Below are positions 22,703 through 31,023 of a stretch of DNA of 33,420 nt, one piece after another. Under the pieces are notes generated by a model, which had not been told where the DNA came from, did no database searches, and saw only the letters and a program-made list of their open reading frames with translations. Position numbers and translations under genes: made by a program. Source of the stretch: UBA10649 sp964597445 (lineage in GTDB: Bacteria > Actinomycetota > Actinomycetes > S36-B12); contig CAZQXO010000022.1 of the NCBI GenBank assembly GCA_964597445.1, positions 1-33,420 on the forward strand. The letters run 5' to 3'. Within the stretch, counting starts at the first letter, position 1. Every line of letters starts with the position of its first letter.

Positions 22703-25258
22703 TCAGGAACCGGCGGGATGGCTCTGGGTGCGGGCGTGAGCCGCCGCGAGGCGGGCCACCGGGATTCGGCTCGGCGACGCCGACACGTAGTCGAGGCCGA
22801 TGCGCTCGCAGACCTCGATGGACGCCGGATCCCCGCCATGCTCGCCGCAGATGCCCAGCTTGATCTCCGGGCGCACGCTGCGCGCCTTCGCCACGGCGAC
22901 CTCCATGAGGGCGCCGACGCCCTCGGGATCGAGCTCGGCGAACGGGCTTGCCGTGAGCAGGCCCTTCTCGAGGTAGGTGCCGAGCATGCGGCGCTCGACA
23001 TCGTCCCGCGAGAACCCGTACGTCAACTGCGTGAGGTCGTTCGTGCCGAAGGAGAGGAACTCCGCCCACTGCGCCAGCCGATCGGCCATCAGCGCGGCGC
23101 GCGGCGTCTCGACCATCGTCCCGATCATGAAGGGGATGATCATGCCCGTGCGGGAGGAGACCTCCTGGTTCACCCGACGGACGAGCCGCAGGGCCATGAC
23201 GAGCTCCTCGGGGATGGACACCAGCGGGATCATGACCTCGAGCTGCGGGTGGGCCTCATCGGCCTGCACGACGTCGACCCACGCGTTAAACAGGCCCTCG
23301 ACCTGCGCCGGGTAGAGCCCCTCGTGCATGAGAGCGAGCCGCACGCCACGGACGCCCAGCATGGGGTTCTCCTCGTGGAGGTGCTCGAGCATGCGGGCCT
23401 GGTGCTCGTCCTCGAGCTCCGCCGCGGAGGAGGGCAGGAACTCGTGCATCGGCGCATCGAGCAGGCGCACGGTCACCGGGCGATCACCCATCGCTCGGAG
23501 CAGTTCGCGGAAGTCCTCGCGCTGCGCCTCGGCGAGGGCCGCGAGGGCCTTCTCCTCCGCCTCGCCGTCATGGGACAGAATCACGGCGCGGACGAAGGGC
23601 AGCCGATCCCCCAGGAACATGTGCTCGGTGCGACACAGGCCGATGCCCTCGGCACCGTTGTCGATCGCGGACGCGGCGTCGACCCCGTTGTCGGCGTTGG
23701 CCCGGACCTTGAGTCGGCGGGAGTCGTCGGCCCACGCGAGCAGGGTCGAGAGACTGGGAGACGTGGACGGTCGCTCGATGGCGAGCTCGCCGACGTAGGC
23801 GATGCCCGTGGCGCCGTCGATGGAGATGACATCTCCCTCGGCGAGCACGTGCTCCCCCGCCGTGAGGGTGCGGGCCTCGGCGTCGAGCCGGAGCGAGGAC
23901 GCTCCGCAGATCGCGGGGCGTCCCATGCCTCGGGCGACCACGGCCGCATGCGAGGCGGATCCGCCGTTCGCGGTCAGGATACCCGCGGCCGCCATCATGC
24001 CCGGGAGGTCTCCCGGGGTCGTCTCGCTCATCACGAGGATGACGGACTGTCCCGCTTCGACCATCTCGACGGCGGTCTCGCTGTCGAGCGCGATGTGCCC
24101 GACGGCGGCGCCCGGCGAGGCCCCGAGACCCGACACGAGCGGCACCTCGTCACCGGTCAGCTTCGGCTGCGGGTGCAGGAGCTCGACGACGTGCACCGGG
24201 TCGGTGGATGCCACCGCGTCGGCTTCGTCGATGATGCCGCGGATCGCCAGGTCGACGGCCAGGCTCGTCGCCACCCGGGCGTTCGGACGCCGAGACTCCT
24301 CGAGCCCGACGAGGGCGAGGCCATCGGGGCCGTACTCGAAGTCCACCGTGATCGCCCTGCGCAGGCGTCCCTCGAGCTCCGCGAGCACGCCCGTGAGCAT
24401 CTCGACACCGCCCGGGAGTCGATCCAGGGGATGCCCCGACATCTGGCGCTCGCCGGAGAGCCGGAAGCCGTGCCGGAAGGCCCCGTTCGGCTCGAACGCC
24501 CCGGTGTCGGTGTTGCGCGACGTGGCGTAGCCGTGCCCCTCGTCGTCGTGCTCGGTGACCACGACGGTCTCGAGGTGCAGCGCCAGCGGGAGATCAGCCG
24601 GGAGGTTCTGCTTCTTCCGGGCGCGTGCCGCACGCGGGGAGTTCCAGCGCTCGAGCATGGCCTTGGCCCCCGCGGCCACCTGCTGGGACCTCTTCGTGGG
24701 GAAGGGCGAGGTTCCCTGCTCCTCGCACAGGCGTCGGAACGGTTCCAGGCGCTCGAGCGGATCGGGGTAGTCGATGTCGAGGGCACCCAGCTCGTCGCTC
24801 GGCACTCCGAGGGCATGCTCGGCGATGAAGGCGGCGCTCTTCCACCACGCGGCCGCGAGATCGGTGCGGGCGCGCTCCCCGAGGCCCTCCGGGATGACGC
24901 TGCGCTTGAGGCCGAGGCAGACCAGGTCGGGGGGAAGCCCCGCGGCGTCCACCGGGGCACTGGCGCTGAGACGCATGAGCACGAGGCCGCCGGACTCCGT
25001 CGTGCTGCTGATGGCGCGGCCCGCGATCCCCTCGAGCAGGTTCATCGCGGCCTTGGCGCGATCCGGCGACGTGAATCCGGGCACGTTGGGCACCGGGATG
25101 GTCAGGCCGGCGCCCACCGGGAGTCCCAGGCCCGCGAGGGTCTCCAGCTGCACACCCCGCGTGCACAGGGAACGGCTGTCGAGTCCGCGCTCGAACCCCT
25201 TGCCGAACGGGACGAGTCCGACATCGTCGATGGGCGCGGCCCACGACGTAGGGCTCAC
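22703..25258 (-). CDS. PPDK-like PEP-utilising protein with degraded ATP-binding domain
   Basis: 851 residues from a GTG overlapping the upstream gene's stop (GTGA). The PEP/pyruvate half is well kept: phospho-histidine H437 in ASHAAVVARGMG, GIGLCRTEHMF, VTVRLLDAPMHEFLP, TMVETPRAALMADRLAQWAEFLSFGTNDLTQLTYGFSRDD and catalytic C804 in GICGEHGGDP. The N-terminal ATP-grasp half (about 1-355) can be aligned only loosely. GGKGANL reads CTRGVQL, VRSGAxxSMPGMMDT reads MRLSASAPVDAAGLPPD, and LQTR near its end reads LEES. ATP use is therefore doubtful; either another protein charges the histidine or only the PEP/pyruvate half-reaction runs. An ordinary pyruvate phosphate dikinase is less likely. Coupled to a 204-aa protein. 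Confidence 0.82.
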   Translation of the reverse strand: MSPTSWAAPIDDVGLVPFGKGFERGLDSRSLCTRGVQLETLAGLGLPVGAGLTIPVPNVPGFTSPDRAKAAMNLLEGIAGRAISSTTESGGLVLMRLSASAPVDAAGLPPDLVCLGLKRSVIPEGLGERARTDLAAAWWKSAAFIAEHALGVPSDELGALDIDYPDPLERLEPFRRLCEEQGTSPFPTKRSQQVAAGAKAMLERWNSPRAARARKKQNLPADLPLALHLETVVVTEHDDEGHGYATSRNTDTGAFEPNGAFRHGFRLSGERQMSGHPLDRLPGGVEMLTGVLAELEGRLRRAITVDFEYGPDGLALVGLEESRRPNARVATSLAVDLAIRGIIDEADAVASTDPVHVVELLHPQPKLTGDEVPLVSGLGASPGAAVGHIALDSETAVEMVEAGQSVILVMSETTPGDLPGMMAAAGILTANGGSASHAAVVARGMGRPAICGASSLRLDAEARTLTAGEHVLAEGDVISIDGATGIAYVGELAIERPSTSPSLSTLLAWADDSRRLKVRANADNGVDAASAIDNGAEGIGLCRTEHMFLGDRLPFVRAVILSHDGEAEEKALAALAEAQREDFRELLRAMGDRPVTVRLLDAPMHEFLPSSAAELEDEHQARMLEHLHEENPMLGVRGVRLALMHEGLYPAQVEGLFNAWVDVVQADEAHPQLEVMIPLVSIPEELVMALRLVRRVNQEVSSRTGMIIPFMIGTMVETPRAALMADRLAQWAEFLSFGTNDLTQLTYGFSRDDVERRMLGTYLEKGLLTASPFAELDPEGVGALMEVAVAKARSVRPEIKLGICGEHGGDPASIEVCERIGLDYVSASPSRIPVARLAAAHARTQSHPAGS

Positions 25259-25869
25259 GCGCCGCCCCCGGCGACCAGACGCTCCTCCAGCTCCTCGTCC
25301 TCCTTGCGGGACATGCCGATGGTGAGCAGGAGCTGCTGGTGCAGGTGCATCCAGACCGTGTGGTACGAGTCGATGAGCGGCGAGGCCAGCCATGCGTCGT
25401 CACCCTCGTCGAGCTTCTCGAGTGCCTCGGTGAGACGGGCCCGGTAGCCCGACATGGACGGGATGTCCTCGGAGAATCGCTTGAGGAGCGGACCCACGGC
25501 GTCGTCGATGTCGTCGAGGCGGTCCCGGATGTCGGCGTCGTAGCCCTCGTCCGAGTGGTCGTTGACGCTGCCATCGGGGCGCACCTGCCACGCCGTGCAC
25601 AGGTCGCGGAGCTGCCGATTGACGGGGAGGAATCGGTGGAACGTGGCCATGATGCGCTCGCGCTCGGGAGCGTCGTCGGGCAGGCGCAGCATCGTGCCGA
25701 CCAGCTCGGTGCCCGCGGGAGTCGGCATGATGATCGGCCCCTTGATGAGGAGGAGCCCGGCCTCGGCGAGTCCCTGCTGGACCGCTGAGGCCTCGCCGCG
25801 GGCCATGCCCCGCACGACCAGCGAGACCAGGACGTCGCTCTGCTCCGCCGTCAGGGTCACCTCAGACAT
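25255..25869 (-). CDS. 204-residue protein of unknown function coupled to the PPDK-like gene
   Basis: ATG with a perfect GGAGGT four bases upstream; its stop overlaps the PPDK-like start, so the two are co-translated. Residues about 1-65 look like a winged-helix fold (LTAEQSDVLVSLVVRGMARGEASAVQQGLAEAGLLL, then a beta hairpin with IIMPTPAGTELV). The remainder is helical and acidic, with NRQLRDLCTAWQVR, IDDAVGPLLKRFSEDIPSMSGYRARL and SPLIDSYHTVWMHLHQQLL. No clear DNA-recognition residues or catalytic motif. I do not recognise a family by name. Either a regulator or a structural partner of the PPDK-like protein; the coupling favours a partner. Confidence 0.75.
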   Translation of the reverse strand: MSEVTLTAEQSDVLVSLVVRGMARGEASAVQQGLAEAGLLLIKGPIIMPTPAGTELVGTMLRLPDDAPERERIMATFHRFLPVNRQLRDLCTAWQVRPDGSVNDHSDEGYDADIRDRLDDIDDAVGPLLKRFSEDIPSMSGYRARLTEALEKLDEGDDAWLASPLIDSYHTVWMHLHQQLLLTIGMSRKEDEELEERLVAGGGA

Positions 25870-25908
25870 GCCTACCTCCGGTTCGTGCTGTCGATCGCCA
25901 CCCCGTGG

Positions 25909-25927
25909 CGATCATGTGGACGTCCAA
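25909..25927 (-). promoter_or_regulatory. Variant TGGACGTCCA promoter element, site 4
   Basis: Minus strand TTGGACGTCCACATGATCG, 39 bases before the 204-aa gene. It shares GGACGTnCA with sites 1-3 but diverges in the -10 half. Weaker evidence than the other three. Confidence 0.4.
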
Positions 25928-25947
25928 CTATCTCAGATGCCGACATA

Positions 25948-25963
25948 AGTTTCCACAGTTTCC
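25948..25963. repeat. AGTTTCC tandem pair
   Basis: AGTTTCCAC-AGTTTCC, two copies 9 bases apart in the divergent region between the 204-aa gene and the alcohol dehydrogenase, followed by the inverse GAAAC at 25968. A possible regulator site. Confidence 0.3.
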
Positions 25964-25975
25964 CTCAAGAAACCC

Positions 25976-26004
25976 TTCACCCCCGCATCGAGCGCGGATA
26001 GCAT
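25976..26004 (+). promoter_or_regulatory. Candidate promoter of the alcohol dehydrogenase gene
   Basis: TTCACC (25976-25981), 17-base spacer, TAGCAT (25999-26004), 53 bases before the start codon. Both boxes are acceptable for a housekeeping actinobacterial promoter. Confidence 0.5.
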
Positions 26005-26057
26005 CCCAGCGTCCCGCCCGAGCCGCCCGACCGGGGCGTCTGGCACGAGAGGAAGCC

Positions 26058-27104
26058 ATGAAGGCCGTACAGCTCCCGAACTGGAAGTCCGAGCCCGTCC
26101 TGATCGAGGTCGAGGATCCCACCCCCGGTCCCGGCCAGGTCGTCCTGAAGATCGCCGGCGCGGGCCTGTGCCACAGCGACCTGCACCTCCTGCACGACTT
26201 CGAGGAGGGCATGCTGCCGTGGCATGTGCCGTTCATCCTCGGCCACGAGAACTCCGGCTACGTGCACGCCGTGGGCGCCGGCGTCGATCGCGTCAGCGTC
26301 GGCCAGGCGGTCGCGGTGCACGGTCCCTGGGGCTGCGGCAGGTGCGACGCCTGCGGGCGCGGTCAGGACACCTACTGCGTCGCTCCCCTCGACGGCTACG
26401 ACAGTGCGTTCGGCGGCGGCCTCGGAACCGACGGCGGCCAGGCCGAGTACATGCTCGTACCCGATGCGCGCTTCCTCGTCCCGATCCCCGACGCGCTCGA
26501 TCCGGTGGCGGCGGCCCCGCTGACCGATGCCGGCCTCACGCCGTACCACGCGGTCAAGCTGTCGGTCGACAAGATGGTCCCCGGCTCCACTGTCGTCGTC
26601 ATCGGCGCCGGCGGCCTCGGCCACATGGGCATCCAGATCATCAAGGCCATGACGGCCGCGAACGTGGTCGCGGTCGACGTCAAGCCCGCCGCACTCGACC
26701 TCGCCCGCAAGTCGGGTGCAGACGTCGTCCTCGACGGCAGCACCGACGACATCGCGGCCCAGATCAAGGAGGCGACCGGCGGAGGTGCTGAGGTCGTCAT
26801 CGACTTCGTCGGCACCGACGCGACCCTGGCCACCGCCGTGGGCAGCTGCAAGTACCAGAGCGACCTCACCCTGGTCGGCGTCGCGGGCGGAAGCTTCCCC
26901 TTCAACCTGTACGCGCCGCCCTACGAGACCGCGATGCGCTCCATCTACTGGGGCACGCGGACGGAGCTGAAGGAGGTGCTGGCGCTCGCCGCCAAGGGCC
27001 TCATCACCCCGGAGTACCGCACCTACTCCCTCGACACGGCGCTCGACGCCTACGCCGACATGGAGGCGGGTCGACTCACCGGCCGCGCGGTCATCACCCC
27101 CTGA
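26058..27104 (+). CDS. Zinc-dependent alcohol dehydrogenase
   Basis: 348 residues; GAGAGGAAG lies just before the ATG, and the longer in-frame upstream stretch is promoter sequence. Catalytic zinc ligands: C38 (GLCHSD) and H63/E64 (GHE). The structural zinc site is C93, C96, C99, C107 (CGRCDACGRGQDTYC). The Rossmann loop GAGGLGHMG begins at 183, with VVAVDVKP following, suggesting NAD(H). It oxidises a primary or secondary alcohol reversibly; the aldehyde dehydrogenase at 849-2306 could take the product. A single-gene unit with its own promoter and a strong terminator, divergent from the PPDK-like pair. Confidence 0.94.
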   Translation: MKAVQLPNWKSEPVLIEVEDPTPGPGQVVLKIAGAGLCHSDLHLLHDFEEGMLPWHVPFILGHENSGYVHAVGAGVDRVSVGQAVAVHGPWGCGRCDACGRGQDTYCVAPLDGYDSAFGGGLGTDGGQAEYMLVPDARFLVPIPDALDPVAAAPLTDAGLTPYHAVKLSVDKMVPGSTVVVIGAGGLGHMGIQIIKAMTAANVVAVDVKPAALDLARKSGADVVLDGSTDDIAAQIKEATGGGAEVVIDFVGTDATLATAVGSCKYQSDLTLVGVAGGSFPFNLYAPPYETAMRSIYWGTRTELKEVLALAAKGLITPEYRTYSLDTALDAYADMEAGRLTGRAVITP

Positions 27105-27110
27105 CACGAG

Positions 27111-27151
27111 ACGACGCCGGCGCCGCCCCCTACGGGCGGCGCCGGCGTCGT
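27111..27151. terminator. Strong terminator between alcohol dehydrogenase and the Rph-like gene
   Basis: 18-bp perfect stem (ACGACGCCGGCGCCGCCC / GGGCGGCGCCGGCGTCGT) with loop CCTAC, seven bases after the alcohol dehydrogenase stop and followed by TTGTG. It can serve both convergent genes. Confidence 0.88.
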
Positions 27152-27162
27152 TGTGAGCCTGT

Positions 27163-27243
27163 GTCTCGACTAGACCGTCTCGATCCTCCGTCTCGACTAG
27201 ACCGTCTCGATCCTCCGTCCCGACTAGACCGTCTCGAGCACCT
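27163..27243. repeat. 27-bp tandem repeat, three copies, at the 3' end of an Rph-like gene
   Basis: Units at 27163-27189 and 27190-27216 are identical; the third, 27217-27243, matches over its first 21 bases with one change. Each unit holds the stop codon and last codons of the Rph-like gene (minus strand GAGACGGTCTAG), so the gene end has been copied twice into the downstream spacer. GTCTCGA also repeats inside the unit (14 + 13 bases). Confidence 0.92.
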
Positions 27244-28939
27244 CGACCGTGCCCTTCGCCCCATCGACCCGCACCCGATCACCCGTCTTGAGGGTGGTCG
27301 TCGCGCCGACGAGCCCGCCCACGCACGGGATGCCGAGCTCGCGCGCGACGATCATCGCGTGCGAGCCCATCGACCCGGTGTTGACGACAACGCCGGACGC
27401 GACCAGGAACAGCGGGGTCCATGACGGATCCGTCTGCGGGGCGACGAGGATCTCTCCCGGCTGGAAGTCGCCGATGGCGTCGGTGCCGAGGATGACCCGG
27501 ACAGTGCCCTCGACGATGCCCTGCGACGAGGCTGCGCCCTGCAGGACGTCACCGGCCTGCGCCCGTGACGTCGAGCCGGAGCCCTTGCGAGGCAGGTCGG
27601 CGATCGTCGGGATGGGCTTGGACGCATCGATGAACGTCGGGATGTCCAGCTCCTTCAGCGCGTTCCACTCCGCCTCGCGCTGCCGGAGCGCCGGCAGCAG
27701 CGCCGTCTCCTTCAGGGCGAGGGCGTCGAGCTCGCTGTCGAGGGCGATGAAGATCTGACGCGAGTGGTCGAGGACCCCCTCCGCGGCCAGACGCTCTCCC
27801 AGCTCGATCAGCGCCATGCGCGCCTCGTTCATGATCTTGATGCAGGAGGACTTGCCCGATTCGCGCCAGCCTGCGAATCGGCGAGCGGACCCGATGGCGC
27901 CGCGGAACATCGCCTCGGTGGCGGCGTCCATGCCCTCGGTGGCCTCGGCCATCGCCTTGTCGGTCTCGGCGGCGTGCGCCGCCTGCTTCGCCGACGGTGA
28001 CTGGGAGTCGTCCAGGAGTCGCATCTTGTCGATGAGCGCGAGAGCCAGCGAGGGCTTCGACTCCCACGACTCCGTCCCGAGATCCCACTCCGACGGGCCG
28101 CGGTAGCCGAACTCCGCGATGAAGGCGGCGAAGTCGCTCCAGAATCCACCGTTCGCCGTCGGAAGCTGCGCGACGACCTTGTCGACCCCGCTGTCGAAGA
28201 GGGCGGTCAGGTCGGCGCTGGCGCGCACCGTGCGCGACAGGCTCCACAGGGCGTAGGTCGGCGCCGCCGACTCCACGTCACCGGCGTAGCCCAGGATCGT
28301 CACGAGCAGGTGGGCCTTCTCCGGCGGCAGCATCTGTCCGGCGACGGCCGGACCGACCGCCGCGTTGGACGAGCCGATCTGCTCCGAGCGCCAGGCCAGC
28401 CGCTCGAACGGCATCATGGCGCGGGCACGCGCCACCAGCGCCCGGTTGCTCATTCCCTTGAGGTTGGGGCGGTTGCGACGCAGGTCGTCGGCGATGGCGG
28501 CGTCCTCATCGGCGCCCTCGAACTTGCTGGTCGACAGCACCCAGCCGGCGCGCGCAGCACCCAGGGCGGAGAGCTCGGGGTTCTCGTCCGTCGGCGAGGG
28601 GATGTGCGGGGGCGCACCCGGGGAGTTGAAGAAGATCGAGTCGATGATCTCGGCCGTCATGCCCTTGCGGATGCCGAGCACGCGCACCGAGCTCTGGTTG
28701 ACGTAGAGGTAGCCGTAGATGAACCCCGCCACCGATGAGGCCTCGGACAGCTCGTCGGACGTGAAGCAGACGTCCTCGACGTAGCCGGAGGCCCAGCCCG
28801 GAAGGACGTTGGGGATCCAGCACAGGGTGGCGCCCAGGGGAGTGATCGGGTCGGCCATCACGTCGGCGGCGTTCAGCCGGGTGTAGACGGGGAAGCGGGT
28901 GCTGGGCTCGGTGTCGGTGAGCCAGGCCTTCTCAGCCAT
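27224..28939 (-). CDS. Rph-like PEP-utilising protein lacking the ATP-grasp domain (copy 1)
   Basis: 571 residues. The C-terminal 110 residues form a PEP-utilisers phospho-histidine domain: SQGIVEGTVRVILG, GEILVAPQTDPSWTPLF and SMGSHAMIVARELGIP with H527. The rest (about 1-450) is helical with a conserved opening WLTDTEPSTRFPVYTRLNA, shared with the protein at 31024-32760, and resembles the substrate-binding middle domain of rifampicin phosphotransferase (Rph). The Rph ATP-grasp domain of some 310 residues is missing, and the total length fits Rph without it. In Rph the histidine is charged from ATP by that domain, so a partner must donate phosphate, or the protein has another role. Last gene of the operon from 33281; only a weak ribosome site is seen. 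Confidence 0.85.
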   Translation of the reverse strand: MAEKAWLTDTEPSTRFPVYTRLNAADVMADPITPLGATLCWIPNVLPGWASGYVEDVCFTSDELSEASSVAGFIYGYLYVNQSSVRVLGIRKGMTAEIIDSIFFNSPGAPPHIPSPTDENPELSALGAARAGWVLSTSKFEGADEDAAIADDLRRNRPNLKGMSNRALVARARAMMPFERLAWRSEQIGSSNAAVGPAVAGQMLPPEKAHLLVTILGYAGDVESAAPTYALWSLSRTVRASADLTALFDSGVDKVVAQLPTANGGFWSDFAAFIAEFGYRGPSEWDLGTESWESKPSLALALIDKMRLLDDSQSPSAKQAAHAAETDKAMAEATEGMDAATEAMFRGAIGSARRFAGWRESGKSSCIKIMNEARMALIELGERLAAEGVLDHSRQIFIALDSELDALALKETALLPALRQREAEWNALKELDIPTFIDASKPIPTIADLPRKGSGSTSRAQAGDVLQGAASSQGIVEGTVRVILGTDAIGDFQPGEILVAPQTDPSWTPLFLVASGVVVNTGSMGSHAMIVARELGIPCVGGLVGATTTLKTGDRVRVDGAKGTVEVLETV

Positions 28940-29055
28940 GGGACGTCCATTCGGGTCGGGGACAACTCGCGCAGGAGTCTGCCACCCGGTCCGGCGTCAC
29001 ACCACCCGATACGTGGAAATCCAGACAGTTTCTCGTCCCCCCGACGGGCCGAGCC

Positions 29056-30261
29056 TCAGTCGTGGACGGGCTCCCCCGCCATCAGGCGCCGCAGGGACTC
29101 GTGGGCGTGCTGGACCGCGATCTCGTTGCGACCGATGATCATGTGCTTGTCGGCCAGCGAGGGCAGGCCGTTCTGGACATCCGTCTGCGCGGCATAGTCC
29201 TCATCGCGGAAGGCCGCGAAGAACCACTCCGCCGTCTTGGCCGCCTCCTCGAACTCCTCCGGTGTCTGCGGCGGCGTTCGCAGGAGCGTGGTCTGCCAGG
29301 TCATCGACTCCCCCCACGAGTCGCCCGGCAGCATGATCGAGATGACCGTGCGTTCGCGCATGCCTCCGGCGATCGACATGCTCGGGAAGATGAAGTAGAC
29401 GAGGCCCATTGCCGCCGCCGGGTCCCACTCCTCACGTGGCTTCTCCATCATCGCGTCGAGCGTCTTGAGGGCGAACACGTTGCGCGCGTGGGGACCGAAA
29501 CGATCGTTCGTCATGCGGTTGGAGTGGTTCGTCAGCGCGACGGTGTTCGCGTGCAGCGAACTGAAGTGGTACCCCTCGAGGTAGCCGTCGAGGGTCACCT
29601 TCCAGTTCGGGCCGGGAAGCTCCTTCGTCAGGAAGTGACTGCACTTGTCGAGCTCCAGCGCCTCGAGGTGAGGCAGCACCGGGCCGAGCCAGCTGTCGAT
29701 GTCCATCTCCGTGCCGGGCGTGAGGCAGACAAAGACAATCCCTGCGCGCTCCTCGCAGGCCAGCTGCACGAGCCCGTAGTCCTCGCGAGGCACGTCGCCG
29801 AAGGTGTCCTCGCCGGGCACACCCGTCAGCCGACCGGAGGTGTCGTATGACCACGAGTGGTAGCCACAGACGAACCCGTGGCGGGTGTTGCCGCAGCCCT
29901 CGGGCAGCAGCTTCATGGCGCGGTGCCGGCACACATTGAGCATGGCCCGCATGTGACCGTCCTTGCCGCGGACGAGGATGATCTCCTTGCCCACCACCCG
30001 CAACGCCTTGAAGTCGCCCACGTTCGCCAACTCGGCGGACGTGCACACCGGCAGCGGGATGCGATGGAAGACAGTCTGGATCTCCCGCTCCCACTCGTCG
30101 CGGTCGAGGTAGTACGAGATCGGGATCCGCATCTGCTCGGGCGCCATGTCGGTGGTGCCGTTGCGCAGGTGCACGACGAGTCGGTCGAGGATCGCGAGGG
30201 CCTCATCACGGCTCATCGCCGCATGGCTGCCGGCCAGGTACTGCGGGACGGTGTCGGTCAT
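29056..30261 (-). CDS. Rieske non-heme iron oxygenase, alpha subunit (second)
   Basis: 401 residues; GGGGAG lies five bases before the ATG. Rieske motif C111-x-H113 (VCRHRAM) and C132-x2-H135 (CGYHSW), with an 18-residue spacer. Catalytic iron ligands H232 and H237 in LEGYHFSSLHANT, and a late EDYAAQTDVQNGL region typical of these enzymes. It is shorter than, and clearly different from, the Rieske protein at 4622-6049. No ferredoxin or reductase gene is nearby. It lies between the histidine phosphatase (52 bases upstream) and Rph-like copy 1 (116 bases downstream), implying that an oxygenation step is tied to the phosphotransfer proteins. The substrate is unknown. Confidence 0.92.
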   Translation of the reverse strand: MTDTVPQYLAGSHAAMSRDEALAILDRLVVHLRNGTTDMAPEQMRIPISYYLDRDEWEREIQTVFHRIPLPVCTSAELANVGDFKALRVVGKEIILVRGKDGHMRAMLNVCRHRAMKLLPEGCGNTRHGFVCGYHSWSYDTSGRLTGVPGEDTFGDVPREDYGLVQLACEERAGIVFVCLTPGTEMDIDSWLGPVLPHLEALELDKCSHFLTKELPGPNWKVTLDGYLEGYHFSSLHANTVALTNHSNRMTNDRFGPHARNVFALKTLDAMMEKPREEWDPAAAMGLVYFIFPSMSIAGGMRERTVISIMLPGDSWGESMTWQTTLLRTPPQTPEEFEEAAKTAEWFFAAFRDEDYAAQTDVQNGLPSLADKHMIIGRNEIAVQHAHESLRRLMAGEPVHD

Positions 30262-30313
30262 CGTGACTCCCCGGTCCGTGATCGCCCGTGTCGATCAAGT
30301 CGTCTAGATGACT

Positions 30314-30949
30314 CTAGTTGGTCAGGATCGCGGTGTGAAGGTGCTGGCGCTCGTTCACCGACTGGATGCGCTTACGGGAGCCTTTGATGAGCACCTCGCT
30401 GATCGAGCAGTGGTTGGGCAGGAAGAACATGTCGTCCTCGATCCCGAGAATGTCGGCAAGGTAGGCGTTGATGACGCCGCCGTGGCTGACCAGGACGATG
30501 TGCTGACCCGGGTGGTCTGCGACCAGAGCGTCGACCGCGGACACCGCTCGAGCACGGAATCGCGCCGAGCCCTCGCCGAAGAACATGTAGTCCCACCGGA
30601 CGTGCTCGGTGAAGGCCTCCTCGCGCGCCCGCCACTCCTGAGGGTCGACGAGCGACTGCGGATCCTCTCCGGACTCGAGCTCGCAGTAGGACTTGATCTC
30701 GACGAGTTCCGGGCGGACCACGGGCACGAGATCGTGCGGCGATGCGACGATCTGAGCCGTCTCCATGGCCCGCCTCATCGTGCTGCAGGCCACGAGGTCG
30801 ACGTCCTGCTCCCCGAGGAGGGCCGAGAGGGCCATGGCTTGGGTGCGGCCGAGCCCGCTCAACGGAGGGTCCTCCCACTTGGCGAAGTCGAAGGCCTCAC
30901 CGACCGGATAGTCCTGCTGCGCGTGCCGGGCAAGGGTCAGCCGAGTCAC
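30314..30949 (-). CDS. Histidine phosphatase family protein
   Basis: 211 residues from a GTG at 30949 with GAGGAGG close upstream; an alternative GTG at 31027 overlaps the stop of the Rph-like gene (GTGA) and would add 26 proline-rich residues that do not look like the family. Motifs: TLARHAQ (R8, H9), STMRRAMET (R60), VEIKSYCE, and VSHGG (H156), so the catalytic set is present. The end FFLPNHCSISEVL...SVNERQHLH parallels the protein at 201-827. Embedded between Rph-like copy 2 and the Rieske oxygenase, it could remove the phosphate that an Rph-like protein adds. That coupling is inference. Confidence 0.85.
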   Translation of the reverse strand: MTRLTLARHAQQDYPVGEAFDFAKWEDPPLSGLGRTQAMALSALLGEQDVDLVACSTMRRAMETAQIVASPHDLVPVVRPELVEIKSYCELESGEDPQSLVDPQEWRAREEAFTEHVRWDYMFFGEGSARFRARAVSAVDALVADHPGQHIVLVSHGGVINAYLADILGIEDDMFFLPNHCSISEVLIKGSRKRIQSVNERQHLHTAILTN

Positions 30950-31023
30950 GCCCTCCTCAAGCAGGAGGAAGGGTCGTCGGACGGAGAACGGGGGCTCCGG
31001 CGGGACCGGGGGCCGGTTGGCCG

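Noticed and set aside
22703..25258. Loss of the catalytic cysteine in the PPDK-like protein (VSASPS in place of VSCSPF)
   Set aside because: The PPDK catalytic cysteine lies in the CGEHGGDP motif, which is intact here; the changed cysteine is a different, non-catalytic position.
22718..25447. 909-codon plus-strand open frame opposite the PPDK-like gene
   Set aside because: Composition is that of an antisense shadow; the minus strand encodes recognisable PPDK motifs throughout.
25870..26057. Possible small gene or RNA in the 188-base spacer between the 204-aa gene and the alcohol dehydrogenase
   Set aside because: No open frame with a ribosome site and no stable structure seen; the stretch holds promoter-like elements only.
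27111..27243. CRISPR-like array near the Rph-like gene end
   Set aside because: The 27-bp units are directly adjacent with no spacers and contain coding sequence and a stop codon; it is a tandem duplication.
28940..28955. GGACGTCC directly before the Rph-like copy 1 start as a fifth TAGGACGT element
   Set aside because: Only the 8-base palindromic core matches, the -10 half is absent, and it touches the start codon; likely chance.
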